The notes under the pieces are model-generated. The model made no database searches and was not told the DNA's origin. It saw only the letters and a list, made by a program, of their open reading frames with translations. Positions 27,750-36,986 of a DNA stretch of 64,000 nucleotides are shown here, one piece after another (position 1 is the first letter of the stretch; every line of letters begins with the position of its first letter). Origin of the DNA: Coriobacteriaceae bacterium AM113-163. Lineage in GTDB: Bacteria; Actinomycetota; Coriobacteriia; Coriobacteriales; Coriobacteriaceae. The stretch is from NCBI GenBank assembly GCA_027673765.1, contig JAQDWB010000005.1, forward strand, positions 1 through 64,000, given 5' to 3'. The translations under genes and the position numbers were made by a program.

Positions 27750-28370
27750 CTAGGCGTCCTTCGCGGCGAGATCGCGCGAGGTGACGATACGGTCGATCAG
27801 GCCATAGTCGAGGGCCTCGGCAGCGGTCAGGTAGTTGTCGCGCTCGGTATCGGCCTGGACCTTCTCGATGGGCTGGCCGGAGGCGTCGGACAGGATCTGG
27901 TTGAGCTCGCGGCGAGTCTTCTTGATCTCCTCGGCCACGATCTCGATCTCGGTCTGCTGACCCTGGGCACCGCCGCTGGGCTGGTGAATCATGACCTTAG
28001 AGTGCGGCAGGCAAAAGCGCTTGCCCTTGGCGCCGGCCGAAAGCAGCACGGCGGCCATAGACGCGGCCATACCGACGCAAATGGTGGAAACCTGCGGCTT
28101 AATGAAGTTCATGGTGTCCAGAATCGCCAGACCGGAGTAGACCTCGCCGCCGGGCGAATTGATGTAGAGCGAGATATCCTTCTCGGCATCCTGGCTCTCA
28201 AGATGCAGCAGCTGGGCAACGACCAGGTTGGCGCTAACGGAGTTGATCTCCTCGCCCAAGAAGATGATGCGGTCGTTGAGCAGGCGCGAATAGATATCGT
28301 AGCTGCGCTCGCCGCGCGGCGTCTGCTCGATAACGTATGGCACGAGGGCGGAATCGAACTTGGCGATCAT
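27750..28370 (-). CDS. clpP: ATP-dependent Clp protease proteolytic subunit
   Basis: 206 residues from ATG 28370. The catalytic Ser is in [14 protein letters not shown], the His in [14 protein letters not shown] and the Asp lies further on. Forms a double heptamer with ClpX. ATG 28370 is preceded by GGAG at 6 bases; an ATG at 28382 in frame is also possible. Cotranscribed with clpX. Confidence 0.96.
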   Translation of the reverse strand: MIAKFDSALVPYVIEQTPRGERSYDIYSRLLNDRIIFLGEEINSVSANLVVAQLLHLESQDAEKDISLYINSPGGEVYSGLAILDTMNFIKPQVSTICVGMAASMAAVLLSAGAKGKRFCLPHSKVMIHQPSGGAQGQQTEIEIVAEEIKKTRRELNQILSDASGQPIEKVQADTERDNYLTAAEALDYGLIDRIVTSRDLAAKDA

Positions 28371-28415
28371 ACGCATCTCCATTTCTCTTACGGACCAATA
28401 TTGGTTCTAGACAAA

Positions 28416-28456
28416 CGTACGGTGCCCGCATGCTATGCATTGGCTGGCACCGTACG
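28416..28456 (-). terminator. Hairpin between tig and clpP
   Basis: Perfect arms CGTACGGTGCC and GGCACCGTACG with a 19-base loop, followed on the minus strand by TTTGT. It lies 77 bases past tig and 46 bases before clpP, so it may partly terminate tig transcripts or attenuate clpP. Confidence 0.6.
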
Positions 28457-28532
28457 AAGCAACCGGATAACCGGTGTATAACTTTACCCCATCACGGACG
28501 CGTGCATGCGCTCGTGGGAAAGGTGGCGAGAA

Positions 28533-29834
28533 TTACTCGGCGTCCTGGGCGGTCTCGTCGACCTCGGTCACCTTGGCGTTCTCGACCAGGTGGTCGACGG
28601 CCTTGGAGCGACGGATGGACTCGCGGACAGCAGGCATGCGGCCATCGGCGATGAACTCGGCCTTGGAAGCCTCGATGTCCTTGACGCCAGCCTTCTCGAA
28701 CTCGGCGTTGATGTCGTCCTCGGTGACCTCGATCTTGAGCTCGCGGGCGAGGGCGTCCAGAGCCAGGGACTCACGGGCAACGTCGTTGGCCTGCTTATGC
28801 AGGTCGCCGATGAACTGCTCCATGGTCAGACCGGAAGCGGGCAGCCAGGTGTCCAGGGTCATGCCGCGGGCAGCGAGGTTGGACAGGAAGTTCTGGCCAA
28901 GCTCCTCAAAGACGGACTGCTCGTAGTCGGCATCCATCTCGTCGAGCTGCAGGCGCTCGGCGAGAGCGGAGACGCAACGGTTCTCCTTCTCGGCCGGGAG
29001 GCGGGAAGCCTTGTCCTGCTCGATCTCGATCTTGATGGCGTCGCGCATAGCGTCGATGCTGTCGAAGCCAAAGTCGGACTTGACGAGCTCGTCGGTGAGC
29101 TCGGGGGTGTTGCGGACCTTGATGCCCTTGACGGTGACCTCGACGGTGTGGGTCTCGGCCTCCTCGCCCTCCTCGGCCTCGTCGGTCCAGGTGACGGACT
29201 TGACGTCGTCAACGTTAGCGCCGATCAGGGCCTCGTTGAACTCCTTGGGGTTGCTGTCGCTACCGGCGATGAGCATGCGGCCCTCGGCAGCGAAGTTGTC
29301 GGCGTTCTCGACGGCCTTGAGGTCGACGGTAACGTAGTCCTCGGCCTCGACGGCGCGACCCTCGACGTCCTCGAAGGTGGCACGGTAGTTGAGGAGCATC
29401 TCGACCTGGTTGTTGATCTCGGACTCGGTGACCTCCGCAGGGGGCATCTCGATCTCGACGGCGTCGAAGGAAGAGAGCTCGGCAGCAGGACGCAGGGAGA
29501 ACTCGACGGTGTAGGTGTAGTCCTCGTGATCCTTGGCGAGGTCAAGCTCCTTGTAGTCACCGTTCTTGGTGGGGACGATGTCCAGCTCGTTGAGGACGGA
29601 GGGCTCGTTGGCGGCGATCAGGTCGTTGGTGGCCTGAGCGAGGGTTGCCTCGGCGCCAAGAGCGGAGTCGATGACCGGACGGGGAGCCTTGCCGGCGCGG
29701 AAGCCCGGGAAGCGGTACTTCTTGGCGGTATCCTTGTAGGCCTTCTTGATCGCGGCGTCGACGTCGGCGGCCGGGATGGTGACCGTAGCGGTGAGCTTGG
29801 CGTCCTTGACGTCAGAAGCGGTGATGTTCAACAC
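28533..29834 (-). CDS. tig: Trigger factor, ribosome-associated chaperone
   Basis: About 433 residues. The ribosome-binding N-terminal domain has the signature GFRAGKAPRPVI (E. coli GFRKGKVP) near residue 45. A PPIase-like middle domain and helical C-terminal arms rich in Glu follow. It binds nascent chains at the exit tunnel. Start is GTG at 29834, 3 bases after AGGAGG, or TTG at 29831 with better spacing (6); the ATG at 29846 overlaps the ribosome site and is less likely. First gene of tig-clpP-clpX. Confidence 0.95.
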   Translation of the reverse strand: MLNITASDVKDAKLTATVTIPAADVDAAIKKAYKDTAKKYRFPGFRAGKAPRPVIDSALGAEATLAQATNDLIAANEPSVLNELDIVPTKNGDYKELDLAKDHEDYTYTVEFSLRPAAELSSFDAVEIEMPPAEVTESEINNQVEMLLNYRATFEDVEGRAVEAEDYVTVDLKAVENADNFAAEGRMLIAGSDSNPKEFNEALIGANVDDVKSVTWTDEAEEGEEAETHTVEVTVKGIKVRNTPELTDELVKSDFGFDSIDAMRDAIKIEIEQDKASRLPAEKENRCVSALAERLQLDEMDADYEQSVFEELGQNFLSNLAARGMTLDTWLPASGLTMEQFIGDLHKQANDVARESLALDALARELKIEVTEDDINAEFEKAGVKDIEASKAEFIADGRMPAVRESIRRSKAVDHLVENAKVTEVDETAQDAE

Positions 29835-29922
29835 GTTCCTCCTCATACTGCCCAGCTTATCTGAGGTGCTGGTACCTTTATGCAACAAAGTGTCGCGACG
29901 GCCAGGGCCGACGCAGGTGCGA

Positions 29923-30006
29923 TGGTGCGGGCGAAAGGACTCGAACCTTCACGGGAATCCCACCAGAACCTAAATCTGGCGCGTCTACCAATTCCGCCAC
30001 GCCCGC
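29923..30006 (-). tRNA. tRNA-Leu (anticodon TAG)
   Basis: 84 bases including an encoded CCA end. Acceptor arms GCGGGCG and CGCCCGC pair, the anticodon stem CCAGA/TCTGG encloses TTTAGGT (anticodon TAG), a long variable arm (TGGGATTCCCGT) is present, and the T-loop GGTTCGAGTCC is standard. Confidence 0.95.
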
Positions 30007-30092
30007 ATGAGCGCACAGACTAGGAATGATAGCAGATACGAGCGGCAAGCGCACGCACACGTTTTACAGGCTCACGACCTCACCACGAGTGC

Positions 30093-30122
30093 AAAAGGCG
30101 GGACGAGTTGTCCCGTGCCGCC
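30093..30122 (-). terminator. Terminator of the molybdenum hydroxylase operon
   Basis: On the minus strand a GC-rich stem (GGGAC/GTCCC with flanking GGC/GCC) is followed by TTTTG, 25 bases after the xdhD-like stop. Confidence 0.6.
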
Positions 30123-30146
30123 AACTACGACTTGTTCGCTAACCCG

Positions 30147-32978
30147 CTACTCCCCCAGCAGCGCTTTCTCCGGCGTGATCGGAAGCGAGCGTACCTGATG
30201 TCCGGTGGCGTGTGCCACGGCTGAGGCCACGGCGGCGAGCGGCGTGTTGATGACGACCTCGCCGATCGACTTGGCGCCAAACGGGCCCGTCGGCTCGTAG
30301 CTCGGCTCAAAGGCCACGCGAATGCTGCCGATATCCAAGCGCGTGGGCAGCTTGTAGCTCATAAAGTTGCCGGTGCGCAGACGGCCGCGGTCATCGTGCT
30401 CGACGACCTCGTAGAGCGCGTGGCCAATGCCCTGGGCAATGCCGCCCTCGGCCTGGACGCGCGCGAGTGCCTCGTTGATCACGGTGCCGCAGTCCACAGC
30501 CGCCGCGTAGTCCACCACGGTCACCTTGCCGGTGGCCTTGTCGACCTCGACCTCGGCAATGCCGGCCATAAACGGCGGAGGCGAAACGGGCAGGCAGGCA
30601 GAGGCATGCGAGGTGAGCGCGTCGCCGCCCGCGATGTTCTTGACGCATAGGTTGGCAAAGTCGCGCAGCGTGAGGTAGCGGTTCTGCTCGCGCGCGGCAC
30701 GCTCGTCGGACAGGCGCACGTACTGGCCATCAAAGACCACGTCGGCGGCGTCCACATCCCACATCTGGGCGGCCTTAGCGCAGATCTTCTCGCGCAGCTC
30801 GGTCGCGGCGTTCTTGGCGGCAAGGCCCGTCACGTAGGTACCGGAGCTCGCGTACGAGCCGGCGTCGAACGGCGACACGTCGGTATCCACGCCGCGCACC
30901 ACAATGAGCGAGCTTTCAACGCCCAACTCCTCGGCGGCAATCTGCGCCAGGATCGTGTCGACGCCCATGCCGTTATCGGTGGCGCCGGTGCCGATGGAAA
31001 TGAAGCCGTCCTCTTCCAGGCGCATGTCGATGCCGGCGATATCCACGTTGGAAATGCCCGAGCCCTGCATGGTGAGCGCACAGCCCAGAGCACGCACGCG
31101 GTCGCCCAGGTCGACGGCCAGCGGCTTGTCGCGCCAACCGATCATGTCCATCGCGCGCAGCAGGCAGCGGTCGAGTGCGCAGGCGTTGAGCTTTTCGTTG
31201 TAGTACTGCGGCATGATCTCGCCCTCGCGCACGATGTTCTTAAGGCGCAGGTCGGCGGGGTCCATGTGCAGCATGTCAGCGAGCTCGTTGACGGCACTCT
31301 CCACGGCAAACTGGCCCTGGGTGGCACCGTAGCCGCGATACGCGCCGCCGCGGTTGGTATTGGTGTAGACAGCGTCCCAGCTAAAGCGGCTCGCCTTTAC
31401 ATGGTTGTAAATCGGCAGGCTCTTGTGGCCCGAAAGGCCGATCGTCGTGGTGGCGTGCTCGCCGTACGCTCCGGCGTTGGACAGCGTGTGCAGGTCGATG
31501 GCCGTGATGGTGCCGTCGTTCATGGCGCCCAACTTGACGGTCATCTGCATCTGGTGGCGCGAGTTGCCCGCAGTGATGGTCTCCTCGCGGGTGTAGCAGC
31601 AGTAGCTCGGACGGCCGGTCTGCTGGGTGACGAACGCCACGAAGATCTCGCAGCAGCCCGTCTGCTTGGAGCCAAAGCCGCCGCCGATGCGCGGCTTAAT
31701 GACCTGCACCTGCGACTGCGGAATGTCGAGCGACTGCGCGACCATGCGGCGCACATGAAAGGGCACCTGCGTAGAGGTGGTCACCGAGATGCGGCCGAAC
31801 GCGTCGGTCGTCGCGAAGGCGCGGAAGGTCTCCATGGGCGCGGTCTGCGTGGCCTGGCTGGTGTAGGTGCGCTCAAAGACGATGTCGCTCTGGGCGAAGG
31901 CCTCGTCCAGATCGCCAAAATCGCTGGTACCGCTGCACACCAGGTTGCGCGGGACGTCGCCGCCCTGCGGGAACATAAAGGTCACGTCGCCCTCGGGGTG
32001 GACCACGATGTCGTTATCGAGTGCCTGGGTAAAGTCGAGCAGCGGCTCGAGCACCTCGTAGTCGACCTTGATGAGCTTGAGCGCCTTGTCGGCGGCCTCC
32101 TCGGTCTCGGCGGCGACAATCGCCACCTCCTCGTTTTGGTAACGGACGAGGTTCTCGAGGATCAAGCGGTCGTAGGGACTCGGCTGCGGATAGCTCTGAC
32201 CGGCGATGGTAAAGCGGCGCTTGGGCACATCCTCGTAAGTGTAAACGCCCACCACGCCGGGCACCTTCAGGGCGCGCGACGTATCGATGGAGCGGATCTT
32301 GGCGCGGGCATAGGGGCTGCGCTTGAGTTTGACGATGAGCGCGCCGGCGGGCACCATATCGCCCGTGTAGACGGGACGACCCTCGAGCAGCGCCTTCGAG
32401 TCCTTCTTGGGCTGCTTGTGGGTAATCTGCTTGTAGACGACACCGTCGGAGCTCGTGTCGTTGACCGGCAGCTTGGGCATCTCAAAGCCCACCTGCACGC
32501 CGGACTCGTTGAGGAAGCGGACGATGGCGCGCAGCTGGCTCTCGTAGCCGCTGCAGCGGCAGAGGTTGCCGGCCAGCTGGCGCGAGAGCTCCTCGCGCGT
32601 GGCGACGAGGCTCGGGTCCTCCTTGGCGGCGCGGGCGAGCGCCAGCACGTTCATGATGAGGCCGGGGGCGCAAAAACCGCACTGCTCGGCGCCTTCGGCA
32701 GCCATCGCACGGGCAAGCGCCTCGGACTCGGCCTTGAGGCCCTCGAGCGTGGTGACGGTGTGGCCCTCTACACGGGCGGCGGGAACCGAGCAGCTCAGCA
32801 CCGGGTCGCCGTCGAGCCACACCGTGCACAGGCCGCAGTTGGTGGTCTCGCAGGCGCAGCGCACCGACGCGCAGCCCTGCTCGCGCAAAAGCGCAAAGAG
32901 CATGGTGTCGGGGGCAATCTGAACCTTGACCTTGCGGCCGTTGAGCGTAAAGGAAAGATCGATGAGTTTGGCAGCCAT
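30147..32978 (-). CDS. Molybdenum hydroxylase with fused [2Fe-2S] domain (XdhD/YgfN-like)
   Basis: 943 residues. An N-terminal plant-type [2Fe-2S] cluster uses C43, C48, C51 and C63 (CETTNCGLC). A second cluster uses CGFCAPG and LCRCSGY (about 97-147). The molybdopterin-cytosine-dinucleotide domains follow, with GGGFGSKQ, GAYRGYGATQ and the C-terminal GPFGAKSIGE, whose Glu is the catalytic base of xanthine oxidase enzymes. The fused layout and length match E. coli XdhD (about 956 residues), a presumed selenium-dependent purine hydroxylase; the partner FAD gene lies upstream as in ygfM. The substrate (xanthine, hypoxanthine or another N-heterocycle) is inferred. A Se/S-carrier-like gene and the sel genes are close by. 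Confidence 0.88.
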   Translation of the reverse strand: MAAKLIDLSFTLNGRKVKVQIAPDTMLFALLREQGCASVRCACETTNCGLCTVWLDGDPVLSCSVPAARVEGHTVTTLEGLKAESEALARAMAAEGAEQCGFCAPGLIMNVLALARAAKEDPSLVATREELSRQLAGNLCRCSGYESQLRAIVRFLNESGVQVGFEMPKLPVNDTSSDGVVYKQITHKQPKKDSKALLEGRPVYTGDMVPAGALIVKLKRSPYARAKIRSIDTSRALKVPGVVGVYTYEDVPKRRFTIAGQSYPQPSPYDRLILENLVRYQNEEVAIVAAETEEAADKALKLIKVDYEVLEPLLDFTQALDNDIVVHPEGDVTFMFPQGGDVPRNLVCSGTSDFGDLDEAFAQSDIVFERTYTSQATQTAPMETFRAFATTDAFGRISVTTSTQVPFHVRRMVAQSLDIPQSQVQVIKPRIGGGFGSKQTGCCEIFVAFVTQQTGRPSYCCYTREETITAGNSRHQMQMTVKLGAMNDGTITAIDLHTLSNAGAYGEHATTTIGLSGHKSLPIYNHVKASRFSWDAVYTNTNRGGAYRGYGATQGQFAVESAVNELADMLHMDPADLRLKNIVREGEIMPQYYNEKLNACALDRCLLRAMDMIGWRDKPLAVDLGDRVRALGCALTMQGSGISNVDIAGIDMRLEEDGFISIGTGATDNGMGVDTILAQIAAEELGVESSLIVVRGVDTDVSPFDAGSYASSGTYVTGLAAKNAATELREKICAKAAQMWDVDAADVVFDGQYVRLSDERAAREQNRYLTLRDFANLCVKNIAGGDALTSHASACLPVSPPPFMAGIAEVEVDKATGKVTVVDYAAAVDCGTVINEALARVQAEGGIAQGIGHALYEVVEHDDRGRLRTGNFMSYKLPTRLDIGSIRVAFEPSYEPTGPFGAKSIGEVVINTPLAAVASAVAHATGHQVRSLPITPEKALLGE

Positions 32979-33892
32979 TAGCGCACCTCGCTAGAATCGA
33001 CGCCGGGCACGCGGCGGCAGGAATACTCGTCCGTGGCAAACTTAGGCACTTGCACGGTCTCGAGCTCGCGGGCAAGCGCGGCCGAAAGCTCGATGCCGGC
33101 GGCGCGGCGAACGGCCTGCACGGCAAGCGGCGCCGAGATGCGGCGGCGGTAGTCGGCCGAGCCCCACATATTGGTGCCGTAGCTCAGCGCGCGCACGGAC
33201 ACGGCCAGGGCGCGCAGCTCGTCCTCGGAAGGCTGCTCGTTGGTGAGACCACACGCCTCGCCCTGCAGCAGGGTTGCGCGCAGCGGGCGGGCGCCCACGG
33301 TGACGTGCCAGGTGTTGTCCCACCAGGCGGCGGTGACGTTGAGCGAGGGGAAGTCGGTCGCGGCCTTGCGCACGGCCTCGTAGCTTACGCGGTACTCGTG
33401 CTTGACGACCACGACATGCTCGATCACGTCGCGCACGTAGCCCATATCCACGAACTCGGCAAGCGGTACGCGGCCGGCGCCCGTCAGCTCAACATAGGAA
33501 TCGAGCGCCAGGAAGGCAGAGAGCACGTCCGAGAAGCCAAAGCGGCCGTAGATGCTGCCGCCCACCGTGGCGGTATTGCGCAGCTGCACGCCCACGATAT
33601 CGTGGACGGCGAACTCGAAGACATTGTTGACAAGCGCGTTGAGCTCGGCATGGCGCTCGAGCTGGCGCAGGGTGCACATGGCACCGATGCGAAACTCGGT
33701 CTCGGTCTCCTCGATCTGATCGAGTCCGCAGGCCGAAAGGTCAATCGCCGTCGCCACACGACGCGAACCCAGGCGCATCCAGATGCCGCCGCCCACAATC
33801 TTGTTGTTGCGGTTCTTCTGCAAGAGCTCATAGGCTTCGGCCGCGTTTCCAACACGGACGTAGGTACCGAACTTGAGCACGTTCTCCCCCAT
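32978..33892 (-). CDS. FAD-binding subunit of the molybdenum hydroxylase (YgfM/XdhB-like)
   Basis: 304 residues of the CO dehydrogenase flavoprotein family. The N-terminal KIVGGGIWMRLGSR is the FAD pyrophosphate-binding loop, and TVGGSIYGRFGFSDVLSAFLAL is the second FAD motif (normally TIGGN). The C-terminal domain is of the CO-dehydrogenase flavoprotein type. It passes electrons from the [2Fe-2S] centres to NAD or another acceptor. The ATG is at 33892, the stop overlaps the start of the large gene by one base, and no separate small iron-sulfur subunit is needed since it is fused. Confidence 0.87.
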   Translation of the reverse strand: MGENVLKFGTYVRVGNAAEAYELLQKNRNNKIVGGGIWMRLGSRRVATAIDLSACGLDQIEETETEFRIGAMCTLRQLERHAELNALVNNVFEFAVHDIVGVQLRNTATVGGSIYGRFGFSDVLSAFLALDSYVELTGAGRVPLAEFVDMGYVRDVIEHVVVVKHEYRVSYEAVRKAATDFPSLNVTAAWWDNTWHVTVGARPLRATLLQGEACGLTNEQPSEDELRALAVSVRALSYGTNMWGSADYRRRISAPLAVQAVRRAAGIELSAALARELETVQVPKFATDEYSCRRVPGVDSSEVR

Positions 33893-33987
33893 CTCTTCAC
33901 TTGTCCAGTACCTTTAAGTGTACCAAACGAGGGGGCATAGCTCGTGTCGGGACAAAATGAACCGTTTTCCTCCGTCGCATGCGGATC

Positions 33988-34021
33988 AAAAAGGCTCCCA
34001 GCCAAGATGACTGGGAGCCTT
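33988..34021 (-). terminator. gdhA intrinsic terminator
   Basis: On the minus strand GGCTCCCAG-loop-CTGGGAGCC followed by five T, 26 bases past the gdhA stop. Confidence 0.9.
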
Positions 34022-34046
34022 CTGCGATGCTATATCGAGCGAAGAT

Positions 34047-35402
34047 TTAGCAGACGCCCTGGGCGAGCATGGCGTCGGCGACCTTCAGGAAGCCGGCGAT
34101 GTTGGCGCCCATGACAAAGTTGCCCTCCTGGCCATACTCCTTGGCGGTGTCGTCAACGTTGTGGAACATGCCGCGCATGAGCTGCTCGAGCTTGCCGTCG
34201 ACCTCCTCAAAGGTCCAGGACAGGTGCTCGGCGTTCTGGCTCATCTCCAGGCCGGACACGAGCACGCCGCCGGCGTTGGCAGCCTTGCCGGGCATAAAGG
34301 CGACGCCGTTCTCCTGGAAGTAGGTCGTGGCCTCGATGGTCGTGGGCATGTTTGCGCCCTCGCCGACCACCTTGCAGCCGTTGGCGACGAGCGCCTGGGC
34401 GTCCTCGAGCAGCAGCGTGTTCTCGCGAGCGCAGGGCAGCGCGATGTCGCAGGGCAGCTCCCACACGCCGCGGCCGTCGCCCTCGTGCCACACGGCGTTG
34501 GGCTTCTCGTCAACGTACATGGCGAGCGTGACGCCCTTGTCGTGGCCGGAGCGCTTCTGGTTGTAGACGTGCTCGAGCACGGAGTAGTCGATGCCGTCGG
34601 GATCCTCGACCCAGCCGTGGGTATCGGAGCAGGCCAGCACCTTGCCGCCGAGCTGGGCGACCTTCTGGACCGCGTAGATGGCGACGTTACCGGAGCCGTG
34701 AACGACGACGTTCTTGCCCTCGAAGGACTCACCGCGGCTCTTGAGGTACTCGTCCACAAAGTAGACCAGACCGTAGCCGGTGGCCTCGGTACGGGCGAGC
34801 GAGCCGCCAAAGGAGAGGCCCTTGCCGGTGAGGACGCCGGTCCACTCGTTGGTCAGGCGCTTGTACTGACCGAACATGTAGGCAACCTCGCGGCCGCCAA
34901 CGCCCAGGTCGCCGGCGGGAACGTCGGTGTTGGGGCCGATGTGGCGATAGAGCTCGGTCATGAAGGACTGGCAGAAGTGCATTATCTCGTTGTTGGACTT
35001 GCCCTTGGGGTCAAAGTCGGAGCCGCCCTTGCCGCCGCCCATGGGAAGGGTGGTCAGGCTGTTCTTGAGGATCTGCTCCAAGCCCAGGAACTTGAGCATG
35101 CCAAGGGTGACCGTCGGGTTAAAGCGCAGGCCGCCCTTGTAGGGTCCAATGGCAGAGTTGAACTCGACGCGGTAGCCGCGGTTGACCTGGACCTTGCCCT
35201 GGTCATCGACCCAGGGGACACGGAACATAACGATGCGCTCGGGCTCGACGAGGCGCTCAAGCAGGGCGGCCTCCTCGTACTCGGGATGGGCGTCGAGCGC
35301 CGGCTGGATGGTGCCGAGGATCTCGGTCGCGGCCTGGATGAACTCAGGCTGCTCGGGATAGCGGGCCTTGAGCTCGTCGAGAACTTTCTGCGTGTAGCTC
35401 AT
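34047..35402 (-). CDS. gdhA: NADP-type glutamate dehydrogenase
   Basis: 451 residues, the usual length of hexameric bacterial GDH. PMGGGKGGSDFDPKGKS carries the substrate-binding Lys, GVGGREVAYMFGQYK and PAGDLGVGGRE the catalytic region, and VVHGSGNVAIYAVQK the dinucleotide fold. It makes glutamate from 2-oxoglutarate and ammonia. ATG 35402 has GGAGG 4 bases upstream; the open frame further up is not coding-like. Own terminator; no regulator adjacent. Cofactor preference (NADP) is by family resemblance. Confidence 0.94.
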   Translation of the reverse strand: MSYTQKVLDELKARYPEQPEFIQAATEILGTIQPALDAHPEYEEAALLERLVEPERIVMFRVPWVDDQGKVQVNRGYRVEFNSAIGPYKGGLRFNPTVTLGMLKFLGLEQILKNSLTTLPMGGGKGGSDFDPKGKSNNEIMHFCQSFMTELYRHIGPNTDVPAGDLGVGGREVAYMFGQYKRLTNEWTGVLTGKGLSFGGSLARTEATGYGLVYFVDEYLKSRGESFEGKNVVVHGSGNVAIYAVQKVAQLGGKVLACSDTHGWVEDPDGIDYSVLEHVYNQKRSGHDKGVTLAMYVDEKPNAVWHEGDGRGVWELPCDIALPCARENTLLLEDAQALVANGCKVVGEGANMPTTIEATTYFQENGVAFMPGKAANAGGVLVSGLEMSQNAEHLSWTFEEVDGKLEQLMRGMFHNVDDTAKEYGQEGNFVMGANIAGFLKVADAMLAQGVC

Positions 35403-35615
35403 GCTTCCTCCAATTGATGGAAAAGAAAGGTGTCGTTCGCGGCGCCCCATGCGCCGCGAGCTTTATCGAGTATGGATAATATCGCACTGTTGCAGCAAAG
35501 TTTCGCATAAGCCGACGAGCAGATGTTTCGTTTTGATTACGATGCAGGTAGAAGCGTTTTTGAGCACCCGACGTACAAATCGCGTGTTTCGAAGCTGTTT
35601 CGTCCACATGGTCCA

Positions 35616-35654
35616 TACCACCACAAAGAGGACAGGCACCTTTGTGGTGTGGTA
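35616..35654. repeat. REP-like hairpin
   Basis: TACCACCACAAAG...CTTTGTGGTGTGGTA around AGGACAGGCAC. The GGACAGGCACC core resembles other GTCCC/GGGAC-type motifs in this window. It abuts the stop of the Se/S-carrier-like gene. Confidence 0.6.
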
Positions 35655-35655
35655 G

Positions 35656-36051
35656 TTAGAGGACGAGCTGATGGTAGTCGGCGGGGGTTATGCGGCCCTC
35701 TGTGGCAGCGCGAAAGGCGGCGAGCGCATCGCCCGAGAACGGCATGGCCCAGCACAGACCGCAGCCTGCGGTAATGGAGCCGGGCAAAGGCATAATGCGC
35801 CCGGGCACGCCGGCATCCAGGCACAGCTGCTCGCATTCCATCACATCGAACGTGCTGTCGAACGATACGATGATCTTGCGTTCGTGGTCGAGGGCATCAC
35901 CGGACGGGCCTTCGCGGTGTGCCTCACGATACGCCGCGGCGGTCGCTTCCTCTTCCGCGGTATGCCCGCAGCCTCCGCAGCCGCAGGTACAGGGTTCGGA
36001 CCCGTCGCAAGTGCAAGGTTCTCCCGTGTCGGGACAAATATCGTGAGACAT
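35656..36051 (-). CDS. DUF3343 (putative Se/S carrier-like) protein
   Basis: 131 residues in two parts. The first 30 residues are very rich in cysteine (CPDTGEPCTCDGSEPCTCGC), perhaps a metal or sulfur/selenium site. The remainder matches the DUF3343 family (FDSTFDVMECEQLCLDAGVPG ... GCGLCWAMPF), proposed to carry selenium or sulfur for selenium-dependent molybdenum hydroxylases. It sits 16 bases after mobA and close to selA, selB, tRNA-Sec and the XdhD-like enzyme. This supports a selenium role, inferred from neighbours. The Cys-rich N-terminal extension is unusual. Confidence 0.75.
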   Translation of the reverse strand: MSHDICPDTGEPCTCDGSEPCTCGCGGCGHTAEEEATAAAYREAHREGPSGDALDHERKIIVSFDSTFDVMECEQLCLDAGVPGRIMPLPGSITAGCGLCWAMPFSGDALAAFRAATEGRITPADYHQLVL

Positions 36052-36066
36052 GGCAACTCCAATCGT

Positions 36067-36699
36067 CTAGGCAAGCAGCTCGGCTGCCGCAAACTCTTCG
36101 GGTGTATTGACGTTTTCGAAGCAGAGCGTGGAGCCCGCGGCCTTAACGATCTGCGACTCATCCATATAACCGGCCTGAACGCGATTGATCAGGCAGCGAA
36201 TGCGCTGGCGGTCGCAGGCGAGCAGCTCTTGGGCAACCGGCGCGCACGCGTCACGGCGCCAGACGGCGCAAAGCGGCTCAATTCCCCGCTCCTCGCGCGG
36301 CACGCACACGTCAAGCGCCTCGGCCTCAACACGATCGGCAAGCGCGTCGATGAGTTCCGACGAGACAAACGGCATGTCGCAGGCGACGATAGCCACGAGC
36401 GGCAATCGGGCCGCGGCCAACGAGCTCGCGATGCCGCGCATGGCGCCGGCGGGACCGTCGACGTCCATGACTACGCGGGGGCGCAGGCCATCAAACATAA
36501 GCTTCTCAAGGTAGGCCAGCTCGCTGGGACGCGACGTCGTCACGACCAACTCGCCGGCAACTGGCGCCAGCCGACCCAGCACGCGCTCGATGAGCGGCTC
36601 GCCGCAAAACGCCATGCGCGCCTTATCGCAGCCCATGCGCGAGGACAGCCCGCCCGCCTGGACGACACAAGAAAGATCGGCACGTCTTACGGTAGTCAT
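36067..36699 (-). CDS. mobA: Molybdenum cofactor guanylyltransferase
   Basis: 210 residues. N-terminal nucleotidyltransferase motif LSCVVQAGGLSSRMGCDKARM (here QAGG replaces the more usual LAGG), and VACDMPFVSSELI with the catalytic Asp. It makes the bis-MGD cofactor required by FdhF and the DMSO-reductase-family enzyme in this island. ATG 36699 has GGAGG 11 bases upstream; the longer frame runs back through the tRNA-Sec gene and is not real. Confidence 0.88.
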   Translation of the reverse strand: MTTVRRADLSCVVQAGGLSSRMGCDKARMAFCGEPLIERVLGRLAPVAGELVVTTSRPSELAYLEKLMFDGLRPRVVMDVDGPAGAMRGIASSLAAARLPLVAIVACDMPFVSSELIDALADRVEAEALDVCVPREERGIEPLCAVWRRDACAPVAQELLACDRQRIRCLINRVQAGYMDESQIVKAAGSTLCFENVNTPEEFAAAELLA

Positions 36700-36853
36700 A
36701 CGGCAAAACACCTCCATCGGCATGCCCGAAACCCGGTGCACGAAGCTAAATACAGCCGCCAAAATAGCGGCGCTACAAAAAGCTCGTGCAAAAACAAAAC
36801 AGCGCCTTTGCGGCACGCAGCAAGACCGCGAGCACAAAAGCGCTGGTAGCGTA

Positions 36854-36950
36854 TGGCGGGAACGTATGTGAATCGAACACATCCAAGACGTTTTGCACGC
36901 CTCGCAACGGTTTTGAGGACCGCGGAGCCCACCGGAGCCCATCCGTTCCC
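36854..36950 (-). tRNA. selC: tRNA-Sec (anticodon TCA)
   Basis: 97 bases with encoded CCA. The 5' end GGGAACGGATGGGCTCC is selC-like, the anticodon loop CCTCAAA has TCA, a long extra arm is present, and the T-arm GTGTTCGATTCACAT ends in an 8+5 acceptor/T-stem arrangement. It lies between selB and mobA. Confidence 0.95.
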
Positions 36951-36986
36951 AAGTGCGCCGGTATTTTACCAAACCGAGCAGCCAAC

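Noticed and set aside
36700..36972. N-terminal extension of mobA
   Set aside because: The extra residues run through the tRNA-Sec gene; ATG 36699 with the MobA motif right after it is the sound start.
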